Assembly (NCBI GenBank): GCA_910574455.1
Contig: CAJSYZ010000004.1
Span: 1,426,001 to 1,490,000, forward strand
Reading direction: 5' to 3'
Length of the DNA: 64,000 nt
Source: Trichaptum fuscoviolaceum
Taxonomy: Eukaryota; Basidiomycota; Agaricomycetes; Hymenochaetales; Trichaptaceae
Shown: positions 9,938-21,819 of the stretch, piece by piece
How the letters are laid out: the number at the start of each line of letters is the position of its first letter
Numbering within the stretch: the stretch's first letter is position 1
Translations under genes and position numbers: made by a program
The notes under the pieces: generated by a model
What the model saw: only the letters and a program-made list of their open reading frames with translations
Database searches by the model: none
Told to the model about the DNA's origin: nothing

Positions 9938-9942
9938 CTTTT
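9938..9942. repeat. Target-site duplication of Copia element, right
   Basis: CTTTT, matching 4911-4915, directly outside the right LTR and 8 bp before the aminopeptidase ATG. Confidence 0.75.
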
Positions 9943-9950
9943 GGTTTCGG

Positions 9951-12900
9951 ATGTCGCAAGGCTCGTACAATCATTTGCCGCAGACTGAGGACCATGTCTT
10001 GACGGAACACACGCACTTTTCATACCCGCCAGTGATGGATGACAATGGTATTCATCAAGTATCTACGGATGGACAGAAGAGGATGAAATCACCATTGATG
10101 CCTCACGTATACTACGACGATGGACCGTTTGATGCTCCGAGCTCGGACAGTGAAGAAGACACATTGTTGGAGAAACCCTCCGGAGAGCGAGAGGTTCCTT
10201 CGAGTCCAGATACAGCAGAGAGGGGTCTTGGGATAAACCCTGAGCTCATAGTTGGTCAAGGAAAAGTGAGCTTTGAGCTATCAAATTTATCGATCTATTA
10301 CTGACCAAGTTCAGAGGCGACCAACGACCTTACGATACCTCATCATTGCTCTCGGATCATTACTGTTAATGGCTATTGTTATTGGTATAATAGCTGCTCA
10401 CACCTACACGGGGACCACATTCTCTCGCATTCATGGATCTCGTCATATCACGATGGACCATGTCTTTAATGGTACATTCTACGCAAGAACTGCTAGTTTA
10501 CGCTGGGTTCCAGAAGGTGCTCTATTTTACCTTTTGCGATATGTTTTACTGACTCTGCCATAGCGGGAGATGGTGTCTATGCTGAGATGGTGCCATCCCG
10601 TGGCGTGATTCAATTCGTTGACTTGAAGAACAACTCTACTCGTGACTTGGTGTCACTGAAAGATGTTAAGAATGTGAGAAGAATGCGGTTCATTGCCTTT
10701 AATTGGATATATATCTTAACGCATAACAGGAACATGGAACTCCTTTGTATATGGCAGAATGGAAGCTCTCCCCGGACATGAAATATATGCTCATCAAATC
10801 TGACCACAAGAAGGTGAGGCAACTTGTCCCTTAGAATGCCCGTGCTAATGATTCCTTCATACAGCAATGGAGACACTCTTCATTTGGGAATTACTACGTA
10901 CACGATATCGATGCATCCTCGACCTACCCCCTGATTTCTCCTTCGGATCCACCAACTACCGCGTTTGCGACTTGGAGTCCTACAGGCGAAGCGATAGCCT
11001 TCGTCAAAGACAACGATGTTTATGTTGTGCCTAATGCAAAGCGCGGTTCTCAAGCTATACGTCTCACAACTACAGGCTCTGCTACTCTCTTCCATGGTGT
11101 GCCTGACTGGGTATACGAAGAAGAAGTGTTCTCTTCTGATTTTACTCTCTGGTGGTCTCCTGATGCACAAAAGGTAGCCTATCTCTCACTCGACGAGACT
11201 GCGGTGGACGAGTATGAGTTTCCAATCTATAATCCTGGCAACCATGCGTCCGAGGTCCATCCGTACACAGAAGAAGTGGTCATGCGTTACCCGAAACCCG
11301 GCTATGCCAACCCTCTTGTTGATGTGCACGTCTTCGACCTCGGGGGATTTTTCCACGAAAATGCTCAGGATGCAGAAGAACATATTACCAGACTGTCGTG
11401 GACACCTCGGCAGCCTTTGAACGAATCGATTGTCTTTGATGTGGCTTGGGTTGGGCCGGACGATCTACTGTTGAAAGAAGTAAACCGGGCGGCAGACGAT
11501 GGGGCCGTTGTGCATTTTGATACCAGCAGAATGGATGGACAGACAGAGATCATGGGAACTGTGGTCAGAAGACTAGGGAAGAATGGTGAAGAAGGGGATG
11601 ATGGGTGGATCGAAAGCGTACGTATACTTTTTTTGAACGTCAGTCTTCATAACACTGCTAAATGTTTGACAGCGTCAATCCATTACCCCCCTGCCACCTT
11701 CTCTTACCTCGTCTTTGTCTTTGTCCGGTCCAGCGTACTTGGACTTGGTAAATAACTCAGCTGGTTACCAACATATAGCTCTTTTCTCGCCCGCTGATAG
11801 CAGCAAGCCTATCTTCCTTACCGATGGTGAATGGGAAGTAATAGGGGGTATTCTGGGCGTAGACGCTAAAGGCATTGTGTATGTTACCTTTCATATCGTG
11901 CAACTCCCGTCCCAGCTTCTGACGGACTTGTTTTACCCTCATAGGTACTTTGCAGCAGCTTATCCCGCATCTACTCAGCGAAGCATTTTTGCTGCACCCA
12001 TTCCCTCCACAACAACGTACGAGCCAGCGACATCACCAATTCCCTTGGCTTTATCCGACTCCGATCTACCCACTGACATCAAGGAACTTACTGCACTGAC
12101 GGACACCTCAACACCAGCTTGGTACGAGGCAGCCTTCTCTCCGCAGGCCGGCTATTATCTGCTAAGCTATCGAGGACCTGAGGTACCTTGGCAGAGCGTC
12201 TTCAAGACTGGCGTTGACCGAAGCGGTTAGTTGTCTATGTATCTGGCAGCTTGAGCACTTTCTAATTCCACGTAAAGTGTTTGAGTATAAACTTACAGAG
12301 AATGCTCGCCTCAATCAGACAATCACAGAATACCAGAACCCCCTCGTCGAACACTCGGTAATAGAAAGTGACGGCTATGGTGAGACTTTACCTTACGTAC
12401 ACCGCTTCGTCCATTTACATACTGCTTTTCAGAACTCAACGTTATGGAAATCCTGCCTCCCAACTTTGACGATACAGGTCGCACTAAGTATCCAGTATTG
12501 TTCCGCGTCTATGGCGGTCCAAACTCCCAAATGGTACACACACGTTTTGAACGCGATTGGCATACCTTCCTTGCCTGTTCTCTCAAGTATATTGTCGTGG
12601 TCGTTGACGGCCGAGGAACGTGCTGTAAGGGTAGAGGACTGCGAAATCCGATTAAGGGTAACCTGGGCTATTGGGAGACGAAGGATCAAATCGAAGCGGC
12701 AAGGTCTGTATTTTTTATGCTCAAGTCAGGTTCATCGGACTGACATTTGCGATGCAAGGGTTTGGGCAACGAAACCATATGTGGATACCAAGAAGATAGG
12801 CATCTGGGGATGGGTATGTGCCGCGAGACTGACTTTCAGTTCATGATATTGATATGACAATGTTCTAGTCCTATGGCGGTTTTATGAGCTCCAAGGTTGT

Positions 12901-13409
12901 GGAAGCTAATGCGGGAATACATTCTCTGGCGATGGCTGTGGCTGTGAGTTCTCTGCGGCCATGTTACTCTATTGATCTGACTAGTTGCGGTGCCTATAGC
13001 CTGTAACGAGCTGGCGACTGTACGGTACGTCTTCAACACTTTCTCCTACGCGAAAACGCAACTGACATTCTTCGGTGTTCCAGATTCAATCTACACCGAA
13101 CGGTACATGTCGACGCCGCAGGCAAATCCGGATGGATATGTCAACGCGTCGATAACTAACGTAACGGGTTTCTATGACACGAATTTCCTCCTTGCCCATG
13201 GCAGCGGCGACGACAATGTGCATTTCGCAAATTCTGCTCACTTGCTTGATATGTTTACAGAGGCCCGGGTGCGGAACTTTCGATTCAGAATGTTCACGGA
13301 CAGCGACCATAGCATTGGCCGAAGGGGAGCGTATAGGGAGCTGCATGAGTTCATGACAGCCTTCCTGTTAGAAAAATGGGGTAAAGGCGGGACTCGTAGA
13401 AGCTGGTAA
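9951..13409 (+). CDS. Dipeptidyl aminopeptidase, type II membrane serine peptidase (S9B, DPP IV/Ste13/Dap2-like)
   Basis: Thirteen exons, join(9951..10265,10315..10516,10564..10673,10730..10813,10865..11617,11673..11878,11945..12225,12278..12379,12433..12703,12759..12813,12869..12943,13000..13024,13084..13409), give 934 aa with consistent phase; introns are 47-66 nt. A cytosolic acidic N-terminus is followed by one membrane span at about residues 112-134, a DPP IV beta-propeller (DWVYEEEVF, WWSPDAQKVAYLSLDE), then an alpha/beta-hydrolase domain. The catalytic triad is visible: S794 in GWSYGG, D869 in GSGDDNVHF, H902 in SDHSI. Relatives in yeast Golgi or vacuole remove X-Pro/X-Ala dipeptides from proteins such as mating pheromone. 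The Copia element has replaced its upstream region from 8 bp before the ATG outward. Confidence 0.93.
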
Positions 13410-14062
13410 CAGTTTGTGTTTATTATAGTTTTGACTAAATTATGTATCAGATATGCTCGAATTCGAGCGCTGAGATGCACTCCGTGGAACTGAAGCATCT
13501 CCGATATACAGCATGTTGGTCAAATGCCAGTCTCGAGCTAATGAGGTCCGTAATTTCGTCTCAAGGCTTCTTGAATACACCGGTACTTGGAAGAGGAGGG
13601 CTCTCTCAGGCGCAGGTGGTTACGGCAGTTCAAGTTGTGATTCGGTCTTTTGAACCATAACCACAATGCCACATCCTATCGCATATGAAATCAAGGACCG
13701 GGTGAAAGATTAAAGCTATTCCCTAATCAGTCTTCCATCACCCACCACAGTACACGCTCTTTGTTTGCGTGTTGTTTGAACGCTCGAAAATGGGACAGGA
13801 TTGGTCCATATACGTTTTTCCCTTTGCTATATGACATATCTATCTCATCGATGCAAAATAACTGATAATGTTCCAGCTTAAACTTAGATAAAAAGCAAGT
13901 CATAAATTACGGGGGAAAATTGGGCGAGTTCATCTTAGATGCTGGCAAGAATCTATACTGTGTGTTATTTCAACCACCGTGGATTCCGGTGACCGAGATA
14001 ATGGACAACCTTGAGTGTGTTAATATCAATCAGTTACCTCATCTCAATTCTGACACTCGCTA
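13410..14062. other. Intergenic: aminopeptidase 3' end to F-box-like gene
   Basis: No coding frame with a recognisable motif. The AT-rich second half is presumably the promoter of the F-box-like gene, though I see no clear TATA box near its ATG. Confidence 0.5.
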
Positions 14063-15027
14063 ATGCAAAGGATAAATTACAAGCAGCAATACGATCCGCG
14101 CAGTCTCGGACTCCTTGTAAAGCTTCCTGCAGAGATCATTGGCATGATCTTCTCCGAATTCGAAGATGTTGAAGACATAGTCTATCTCGCCTGCACGAAC
14201 ACACGTCTCATGATTCTAGGTGAGAAGCATCTCCGCGAATTCATGTATTGCCCGAGCTGGGAAGGTGACCGAATCATATGCGTTGGAGATTACGCGGTGA
14301 ATGATGACCTTCCTGAGGCAGTCATTTCGCAAGAATACTTAAATTCTATCAGCGGCTGCAAAGAAGGAGAAGAAGAAAGAGAAGAGGCAGACTTGACGTT
14401 CATGACCACTACAACATATTGTCCTGGAGAAGATTGGTTGGGCTATTACGAGCGATCTTTACGAAAAATCTCGCGTGGTATGATGTACCGAAGGATATCA
14501 GGAAGAATGGTGTCAAAGTTATCCGGCACTTCACAAAAAAGCTAACAATGTCGATGAGCGTGTCTTCATTTCTTAACATGCAAGTGCTTTGGAACCATAC
14601 GAAAAAGGTCTACATACGCCTTAGCACCGCCCTTGACGAGCTGGAAGACTCGGAGGTGACTGTTTACGACGACTACCACCTCATGGGCACGCTTCTCCTA
14701 CTTCACATCTGTTGGTCTTCCGATCCGAACACAAGCATGGGCTACAGCGGCGACGCTCTACGCCGAGGAAGTTGGGCTGGAGATCGCTTTGGATTCACGA
14801 GGCAACATGTCTTGGGTTCGCGTTTGGAACAAGAAAAGGGCAAATGGAAGGATGTGAGTAAAGAAGTTATGAGATTGTTTGAGGTGTTCGAGGCGGACTT
14901 ATGCCCGGGCAAGAACTGGAAAAAGAAGATCTCTCGCTATATCCGTGAATACGGAGGAGCAGGGTACATGCCCAGAAGATTAAGGTCCGTAACCCGTAAA
15001 GCTGCCGGGGAGATATACTATCCGTAG
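14063..15027 (+). pseudogene. F-box-like protein with homopolymer frameshift
   Basis: The first frame (14063 onward) begins with an F-box-like helix region, LPAEIIGMIFSEFEDVEDIVYLACTN, then WEGDRIICVGDYA. The second (up to 15027) carries the other family blocks, LAWYDVPKDIRKNGV, ICWSSDPNTSM and SWAGDRFGFT. These blocks normally occur in one protein of about 300 residues in Agaricomycetes. The frames meet at a run of five A (14464-14468). Six A would give the continuous reading LRKNLAWYDVP, and no consensus intron bridges the two frames. It is therefore either a one-base deletion that kills the gene or a sequencing slip. If functional it would be an F-box-type adaptor for ubiquitin ligases; its target is unknown. 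Confidence 0.7.
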
Positions 15028-15633
15028 TCGGGACTTGTCGCGTTACGCCGCCCGTTTTCAAGAAATATAATAAATTATTAATATGTTTTCAGCTTTTTTG
15101 TTCCCCTTATCTAAATACAAAACATAAGTACATGTGTGCTTACTGCCAGTTTCTGCCTTGTCAGCACCAAGCACGCTCGACGTCTAGGGATTATTAGGCT
15201 CAAGCTAGTGAATTAAGCCAAATATCGATTGGTTAAGAGTCTATCCTGAAAGCACTTCGATGCTAGGGCTGACGGAAACAGAAACGAACGCTGCTATTCC
15301 ATCGAAGGACTGATTTACAGGGGAGGGTCAGGCATATTGCAAAGCAATTTATTGCATGGAACCACAGGGCACTTGGTGCACATCTAACATGTCAAGAGCA
15401 GCAAAAACGTTGAGAGAATGAACGAGAATTATAATGTCCTAATGTTTGATATAACTACGAAAGCAAGTGGACAACAAGGCAGTTGAAGACACATGGAAAG
15501 ATATGACATACTAAATGAACAAGATACAACAACGATGACCTCCGGCCAGGAAGGATCGATAGATATGCGGTGCGATATACATTGATAGCTTGAGATGAGG
15601 GCGAGCGTACACGGAGAGCTTGGCGATCGTGAA
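15028..15633. other. Intergenic between convergent genes
   Basis: A 3' to 3' spacer, AT-rich, with no recognisable frame, repeat or RNA gene. Confidence 0.5.
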
Positions 15634-16509
15634 TTAGTTTTCTTTCATCTCCTCGTCAAGGGAAGAGAACGTGTCGAAGTAGGAGCGACCCATGTTTGGG
15701 TCGACAGGGCTCGGCGCGGACGACGACGGCGGGGTGGACATCGCCATGGCGAGTTTCAGTGCGAAATCAGGCGTCAAGTACGTCGAATTCGGAGAGTTGC
15801 CAAAGTCGGTGGATCCGAGAGACGGTGTGGCTAGCCCGTTGACCGAGCTGTCCCCAAGGACACGCCGGGCTGCCAAATTGCGGCCCTGAGGCGCAAAGAA
15901 CGAGACAGAGGCGTCAGAGCCTCGACGGTGTATTGGGCTCGATGGCGGGTGCTCTTTCGTTGGCACGGGAGGCAGAGGCAAGGTGGGAGGTGCTGGGGCG
16001 GGTTTGCGCACGGGACCGCGACGCGACCTATAAATAGACAACGAACATAGCTCACGTTAGTTGAAGTACTTGAGCAGCATGTCGAACACATCCACGAACC
16101 GAAGAGCAGAACCCAAGCTCCCACTTCTCAGCCTCTGCATGAAGCTTTGCTGCGCCACACTCTCTGAAGTCCTCGACTTGCTTGGGCTGAGGAGAATGGC
16201 TCGATTGAAAGACATGCCAGCCGTGCGGCTGGGACTCTTGATTCCCGCCATCGGACTGTTCGCGACAGTAAGACTGGACCTCCTCTTGCGTAGTCTTGGG
16301 CGCGATGGCGACAACTGGGTGTTTATGTGGATCCTTGGAGGGGCTTGAAGGTTGAAAGTTGATGAAGTGGTGGTCATAGAGGAATGGGACCTAGACGGGG
16401 TGACCGGTGTTGGAACCGTTGGAGGTTGCGGCGAAACACTCCGAGGGAAACTTGTCTGAATACTGGACAAACCGAGCGCAAAAAGAGACGAGTAGCCTGT
16501 TTCCATCAT
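15634..16509 (-). CDS. Ser/Pro/Arg-rich protein of unknown function
   Basis: Two exons, complement(join(15634..16027,16070..16509)), give 277 aa; the 42-nt intron (GTACTT..ATAG with a CTAAC branch site) restores frame and removes a stop. Low-complexity stretches rich in Ser, Pro and Arg (SPSRPRLRKRRSSLT, LSPSKSRTSES) surround a short helix-like block, SALRFVDVFDMLLK, at the exon junction. The C-terminus, SYFDTFSSLDEEMKEN, is acidic. Basic SP/RRSS motifs suggest a phosphorylated, largely disordered protein. I do not recognise the family. The start is the ATG at 16507-16509; the frame is open further upstream but lacks family support. Confidence 0.6.
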
Positions 16510-17874
16510 TTTATGTGATGTTGAAAGTGTCGAGTTCGCTAAATGTTGAGGGTAAGGACAAGAAAGTAGTGGGACTAAAAGCTGGCTATAAAAGGAGGCT
16601 CTGTGGTTGAACTTCCCGCGTGGCACGGCTACGTAACTTGACAGCCGCGCCCTAGAAGGACGTTTACTCTATGTTCAACCCCATTTTAGATCCATCTGGC
16701 TGTATGAAGCCTCCCGTTAGCATTAATGAGGCAATTACTCAACTTCAAAAAAACCTCAAACACGAGCAGGTAAAGCATGTGCTCACAAATAGTAGAACTT
16801 ACTGTATTCTTACACCTCGTGATAAACACCTACCAATGATAAACCTCCTACTTCCTTTACAACGGCTACATACACTGTCCTCAAATTTTGTACAGACCTT
16901 CAATCATATCATGCTAGCTTGTATACAAATTTTCAGAAGCAGAAGAGCAATGATAACAAAATTATGTGGATAGCAAAAGTCCAAAGCAACTTTTTTACCT
17001 GTTTTGTTAAGCTTTTTCGTTACAAAACATTTTGTAAGGTCATAAGTATTCAGCCGTTTTGCCTCAAAATTCGTACAAGACTTGTAAGGTATGATATCTT
17101 TCCCTTCATAATTTTATTGCAATTTAAATGAATCATAAAACAATGAGAGGAAGGAAGTGAAAAAACTAGGGAAATGTACACTTTCTGAAGCTAGTACAGC
17201 TTTGTTGATTTTTAATATATGCAGCTTTTATTCTATGTGCTCAAAAATTTGTATACAGGTGCTTGAGTATGCCTTCAAGGGACTTGTCAAGCTTTTAGAG
17301 CTTGTTGAATTCCGAGGAGCTTGAGACAAGAGTATTAGAGGTGGAAATGTGCAAACATATATGCATGTGACATGTGTGTGACGGTCTGAGAGTCGTGCAT
17401 GTGACAAGTTTGAAGAATGTCTCAAATGACAGTCTGTTTGCTCCTGGACTTAACTATTTCTAATACATTATAATAAACTTAGATCCTGTGGTAAGTTTAC
17501 AATGCCTTTGGAATAGAAGACAAGTCAAAATGGTATGTGCGAGCAACAAGTTCCTTCGGAATTGTGATTGTGAAACATCGTGAGAACACAATTCCCACGC
17601 TTTATCGTTTGTGCAGAAAAGAAGGATTTGACGGCAAATTGATCAAAATCCAATAAGATATTTATTCCTGCAGATACCGCTGCAAAAACTTGGACATATA
17701 CACTCAAGATGGAGGTGCACAATATTGGTAGGTCAGAATCGTAGTTTGTAGAGGTGAAACGTTTTTGTAAGGCAAAAAGCCTTAACATTATCATTAGTCC
17801 ACCAAATACAGTAAATGTCAATGCAAGTTGCCTATTCTTGTGGACAAAAGTAAAATTTTTGTGCGACTTTCACG
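16510..17874. other. AT-rich intergenic region
   Basis: About 1.4 kb, strongly AT-rich, with short overlapping frames only. A TATAAAAGG word at 16587 lies about 80 bp from the Ser/Pro-rich gene's start and may be part of its promoter in either orientation. No other feature seen. Confidence 0.5.
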
Positions 17875-17948
17875 TGGCCCGTACGGGGGTCGAACCCGCG
17901 ACCTTGGCGTTATTAGCACCACGCTCTAACCAACTGAGCTAACCGGCC
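17875..17948 (-). tRNA. tRNA-Ile (anticodon AAT)
   Basis: A 74-nt cloverleaf with no intron: GGCCGGT acceptor, D-loop AGCTCAGTTGGTTAGA, anticodon loop GCTAATAAC, T-loop TTCGACC, discriminator A. It is identical to the second copy at 42547-42620. A T-run follows within about 20 bases on the minus strand and would terminate RNA polymerase III. The A34 would be edited to inosine to read AUU/AUC. Confidence 0.97.
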
Positions 17949-18440
17949 CTTATTAAAATGGTTGTTTTACATTGTAACATATCTTCAACTTAAATCCTTG
18001 CTTTCTAAGGTTACATAATCATCTTTGTGTGAAGGAGATAGACGTATGGAAGGAAAGATAGGTGAGATTATCACTCTTGCGTCTCCGGAACTTCAAAGTT
18101 TTGATAGATCCAAGCGGGTACATTCTCATCCGGTATACATGTATCGGGCTCTTCATTTTGAGCCATTCCCAGTATCTTTGTATGTAAATGGAACTACTGT
18201 AGTAGCCTGGCATGCTCGTGCTTACTAGTAGTAAGTCTCACTTGAGTCTGACTTGTCGCCTGATGTACAGCTTCCCTCCTTACGCACTGATTTTGTCCTG
18301 AAACGCCGTGTTTTAAGGCCATCAGGCAGCCAGCCAGGCAACACTTCAGGCAGGCATGACAACGCTTCAACCCCGGGCCATTTGAGGAAGCTTCAGGACG
18401 CGCCAGTCGCCGTAAGCAAACGGAATCCCTGATGTAGTAG
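17949..18440. other. Intergenic, tRNA to BTB promoter
   Basis: No gene recognised. The last 200 bp are GC-richer, with several partial palindromes around CAGGC/GCCTG, but I cannot assign them to an element. Confidence 0.4.
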
Positions 18441-18467
18441 TATGGATACAAAAACCCCGGCGCATAG

Positions 18468-18539
18468 TATAAACACTGCCTTCATTGCCTTTTCCAATCA
18501 TCTAAAAATCTGTATTCTATTCCGCAAGCCTACGGAAAG
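18468..18539 (+). repeat. 72-bp exact repeat, copy 2 (BTB upstream region)
   Basis: Identical to 2305-2376. The TATAAACACTGCC start looks like a TATA box, and the repeat lies upstream of the BTB gene at 18867, so it probably holds that gene's core promoter and leader. Promoter function is inference. Confidence 0.75.
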
Positions 18540-18866
18540 ACACCCATTTCTTGCATATAAATTAGGTCTGTCGCCAACTCCACTGTTTACTGCCGCATGC
18601 TCTCACCGGCCCAATCGAATCACCCATAGCATCATGAAGAGATATCGCGCCACCACTCAGTTCCTTTGACGCACAGATGAAAGAGGATTACACAAAGGGT
18701 GACATATGCGCTGCGGAAGAATGAGTGAGCCAATTGCAGGTAGAGGTTGCCCCGACTCACCTTCGGAGCCACAGTCGTTAGTGGTCCAATATGAGCCTCC
18801 AATCGTTCAGTTACGACATATAAGGTGCAAAGCACTCGAGATACCTACTATCTTCTGCTTCACGCT

Positions 18867-19793
18867 ATGTCTGCAGACCCTCCCAGTAGCCCTATTCCTC
18901 GTCACCCTCGATATTATTTTGCAGATGGGGATATATTCGTGATTACCCCCGATATCATTGAATTCCGGGTCCACTCCGCGATATTGAAGGCCAACTCCAC
19001 TTACTTTCAGGACATTGCACCCCCGGGTGCGGTGATTGCGACTAACAGCACTGTATTCGAGTTTCTGCTAGATCACATTTACTACACAAGCTTGTATTCA
19101 CCTCCGAAGCCGCATTGTTTCAGAGAAGCATCGCAGTTTATACAAATCGCAGAGTACTATGGGATGCCTCAAGTCATCGCTAACTTACGTTCGATCCTCC
19201 TTGAAGAGAAAATGTACCGTGGCTTCCCCCTCGAGGTTTACATTTTCGCTTGCAAAAGGCAGTGGTGGGACGTTGCGGATGTCGCCTCAACCGAAACTCT
19301 CCAGCTCGATTTGAGCGAGGACGAGTGCCTCGACAAATTGAAGGAGCTGGATGCAGCCAACATTTGCAAGCTTTTGAAATTGCACAGCCAGAGAAAAAGA
19401 CAGATCGTGGACTGTGTCACTCTTAACAGGGATGAACTGGAGGATCGGAGTACGGAGCACAGCTCTACGCTTGGCGAAGCATCTGGGGTCGACACGGAGG
19501 ACCTACAAGAGATCATCACCAATCGCTTTTCGGATGCGGAAAAGGCAGCAGTGGAGCTCGTTACCGAAGCCTACCAGTTTTTACAGGAATATATCTCTGG
19601 CTCCCTCAGTCGACGACCGCTTGGAGACCAACTAACCCCCGATACGTTCTCCTCCGCTACGTTCGATTTCGCGCGGAATGTCACGTGTCCACATTGCGAT
19701 ATCAGAGCATTCAACTTAGAATCCATCGCGGCCGAGATTTCGAGAATGGTTGATGAGGAGGCAGTTCGTAGCATTCGAGATATCGAAGATTAG
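18867..19793 (+). CDS. BTB/POZ domain protein (paralogue 1)
   Basis: A single-exon frame of 308 aa from the ATG at 18867 (the frame is open a little further up but only from a GTG). Residues about 15-110 form a BTB/POZ fold: DGDIFVITPDIIEFRVHSAIL, then LLDHIYYTSLY. A helical middle follows (ACKRQWWDVADVASTETLQLD, LLKLHSQRKRQI). The tail has CPHC and the conserved end AVRSIRDIED. The same architecture recurs in the genes at 20899 and 28665. BTB domains dimerise and often link substrates to cullin-3 ligases; in Agaricomycetes this family is expanded and its role is unknown. Confidence 0.85.
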   Translation: MSADPPSSPIPRHPRYYFADGDIFVITPDIIEFRVHSAILKANSTYFQDIAPPGAVIATNSTVFEFLLDHIYYTSLYSPPKPHCFREASQFIQIAEYYGMPQVIANLRSILLEEKMYRGFPLEVYIFACKRQWWDVADVASTETLQLDLSEDECLDKLKELDAANICKLLKLHSQRKRQIVDCVTLNRDELEDRSTEHSSTLGEASGVDTEDLQEIITNRFSDAEKAAVELVTEAYQFLQEYISGSLSRRPLGDQLTPDTFSSATFDFARNVTCPHCDIRAFNLESIAAEISRMVDEEAVRSIRDIED

Positions 19794-20898
19794 ATCATCT
19801 TAGCTTTCGACCCCTCTTATTTCTCCCAGCTCTTGTACTTAACATTTAATGTATATAATTCGCAACTGTCACTGCCAGAGAGATGAGTGATTCTCGGAGG
19901 CGCCAGAGAGTGTGCCTAGGGACATGGTGGTCGGATGTTAGGAGAGATTAGTTGTCGGCTGGCGCTACTTTTTTTTGAAGTTGAAAGTCCGCACTGGCAG
20001 TGTTTAAGCCAGTGACCGGGGTCCTTTACACATCCGAGTTCGTATTTTTGGCGCTGAGCGGTCGGTTCAAGTTGGCACGGTCACGGTCAACCGTGCTCAC
20101 TGAGCATGTCATGTTGGACTCTCTTCCCTATAGCTCCCCTCTGACTTGGGCGAGCTTGATACAGCTCGACAGTTACGTCAACTATGACTATGGTGACTAT
20201 CTTGATCCTCTTTATCGAAGGTTCTACTATTAGTACTAAAGCTGAAGGCAGAGGAACAATGTTCCTGTAATGAATAGCCCTCAAGCCCCTGGGACTCAGA
20301 GTTGAAGACAAGCCGTTACTGGATTTCACTCTAAACTTTGCAAGATACATATCGTACGATGAAACTATGTCTAGAGAGTATGTAATCCGTTTCTGATGCA
20401 GGACTCTGCTGGATGTGTTGCCTCACAAAGAGTTTCCCTCGACGGTCAACTTGTACGTGTAGCTTTACCAGCTCTTGAATGCACAATTGCGAACACTCCG
20501 TACTAACAGGCGGAACGGGCGGTAGAATGAACGATAGATCTTTCAGTGGAAAGAAACACGATTGAGGCAACCGGACCCAGAGTACTGTTATATCATCTTA
20601 TCCTGGTCTCGCAGTCAGTGGCTCTGATCAGCAAGACGAAGAGTACCTTGCGTAAGTAAGTAAATACTCTTGGCTGTACTAGGTCTTAGACAAATTCTGC
20701 AGCGAATTCCTTGTCGAACTCGGCCAATTAACATTCTAATTATTTGACAGAATGAGGCACTGCCGAGCTGCCGAAAGCGATAAGTAGTATTGGAATGTCT
20801 CAACGCCGCCGGGTGTGTTTCATTTTCGACCGGTCTGTCTCAAATTCCTAACTTATAATTGACAATTTGACCCCTCTCTTTTTGTCGACGCATCCGCT
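19794..20898. other. Intergenic between two BTB genes
   Basis: About 1.1 kb. Contains one CACTGGCAG (19992-20000), a second CCAGTG nearby, and a near-palindrome around CACGGTCAACCGTG at about 20080. No gene recognised. Confidence 0.5.
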
Positions 20899-21819
20899 AT
20901 GGCTGATCAAGAAACGCTCGAGGTCTCCTCCACCGGCTTCCACAATCGATACGACTTTCTGGACGGCGACGTCGTCCTTGAATCCTCCGATAAAGTTAAA
21001 TTCCGGCTTCACTCAGTCTTTCTCAAGCAAAGCTCCAGCGTTTTCCGCGACATGATAGAACTAGCGCAGCCCAGCAACGACGTCGTTCCGGTTGCAGAGC
21101 CCAGCGAGCTAATGGCGCTACTCCTGGACTATATCTACCCCCTAGACGCACCGTCTCTCCCGAAACCAGCCACGCTCAAGGTCGCAGTAAAGCTGGGCGA
21201 AATTGCAGACAAATACAACATACCACGCGTCATTGCAAGCTTACGCGCAGTCTTACACGAAGAAAAGTACCGTCAATCGCCAATCGACCTGTACGCTCTC
21301 GCATGCAGATGGAAGTGGCCAGAGATAGCGGCCATCGCGTCCACAGAAACGCTCCTATACGACCTGGGCCTTGACCAGTGCCTGGAGAAGATGCAGCAGC
21401 TCAATGCTGCCGATCTGTGCAAACTACTCAAACTGCACAACCGGCGAAAGAAGCAGATCATGGCATGTCTTGACAAGCCCAGGTCACACGATATAGATGG
21501 GTGTGCGCAGATTACACAATGCACATGCATAGTTGATAGGATGGTGGCTGGCGAAGACAGAATCATTGACCCGGCTTTAGGCTTAGCGGAAGACGCTCAT
21601 AGAAGGATGCAGGAGATTATTTTTATGAGGCTACATCGTAGGCCACTTGGCGACCTGCTGATCAGCGCGAGCAGCTTCAGTGACTTATTCCAGGAAGCTC
21701 ACGATATCAAATGTCCGTACTGCGGGGAGACGATGCTTCCTATAGCCGATATAACAACCGAAATCCAGCAATTAGTAGGCAAAGAAGCCGTACGCAGTGT
21801 TGAGGATATTAAAGATTAG
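20899..21819 (+). CDS. BTB/POZ domain protein (paralogue 2)
   Basis: Single exon, 306 aa, ATG at 20899. The BTB domain covers about residues 15-115 (DGDVVLESSDKVKFRLHSVFL, LLLDYIYPLDAPSLPKPATL). The middle is helical with ACRWKWPEIAAIASTETLLYD and LLKLHNRRKKQIM. A Cys pair (CTC) precedes the tail, which has CPYCGE and ends AVRSVEDIKD. It is closest to the disrupted gene at 28665-30276, sharing IYP-DAPSLPKPATLK almost unchanged. The two neighbours in tandem (18867 and 20899) point to local duplication. Confidence 0.87.
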   Translation: MADQETLEVSSTGFHNRYDFLDGDVVLESSDKVKFRLHSVFLKQSSSVFRDMIELAQPSNDVVPVAEPSELMALLLDYIYPLDAPSLPKPATLKVAVKLGEIADKYNIPRVIASLRAVLHEEKYRQSPIDLYALACRWKWPEIAAIASTETLLYDLGLDQCLEKMQQLNAADLCKLLKLHNRRKKQIMACLDKPRSHDIDGCAQITQCTCIVDRMVAGEDRIIDPALGLAEDAHRRMQEIIFMRLHRRPLGDLLISASSFSDLFQEAHDIKCPYCGETMLPIADITTEIQQLVGKEAVRSVEDIKD

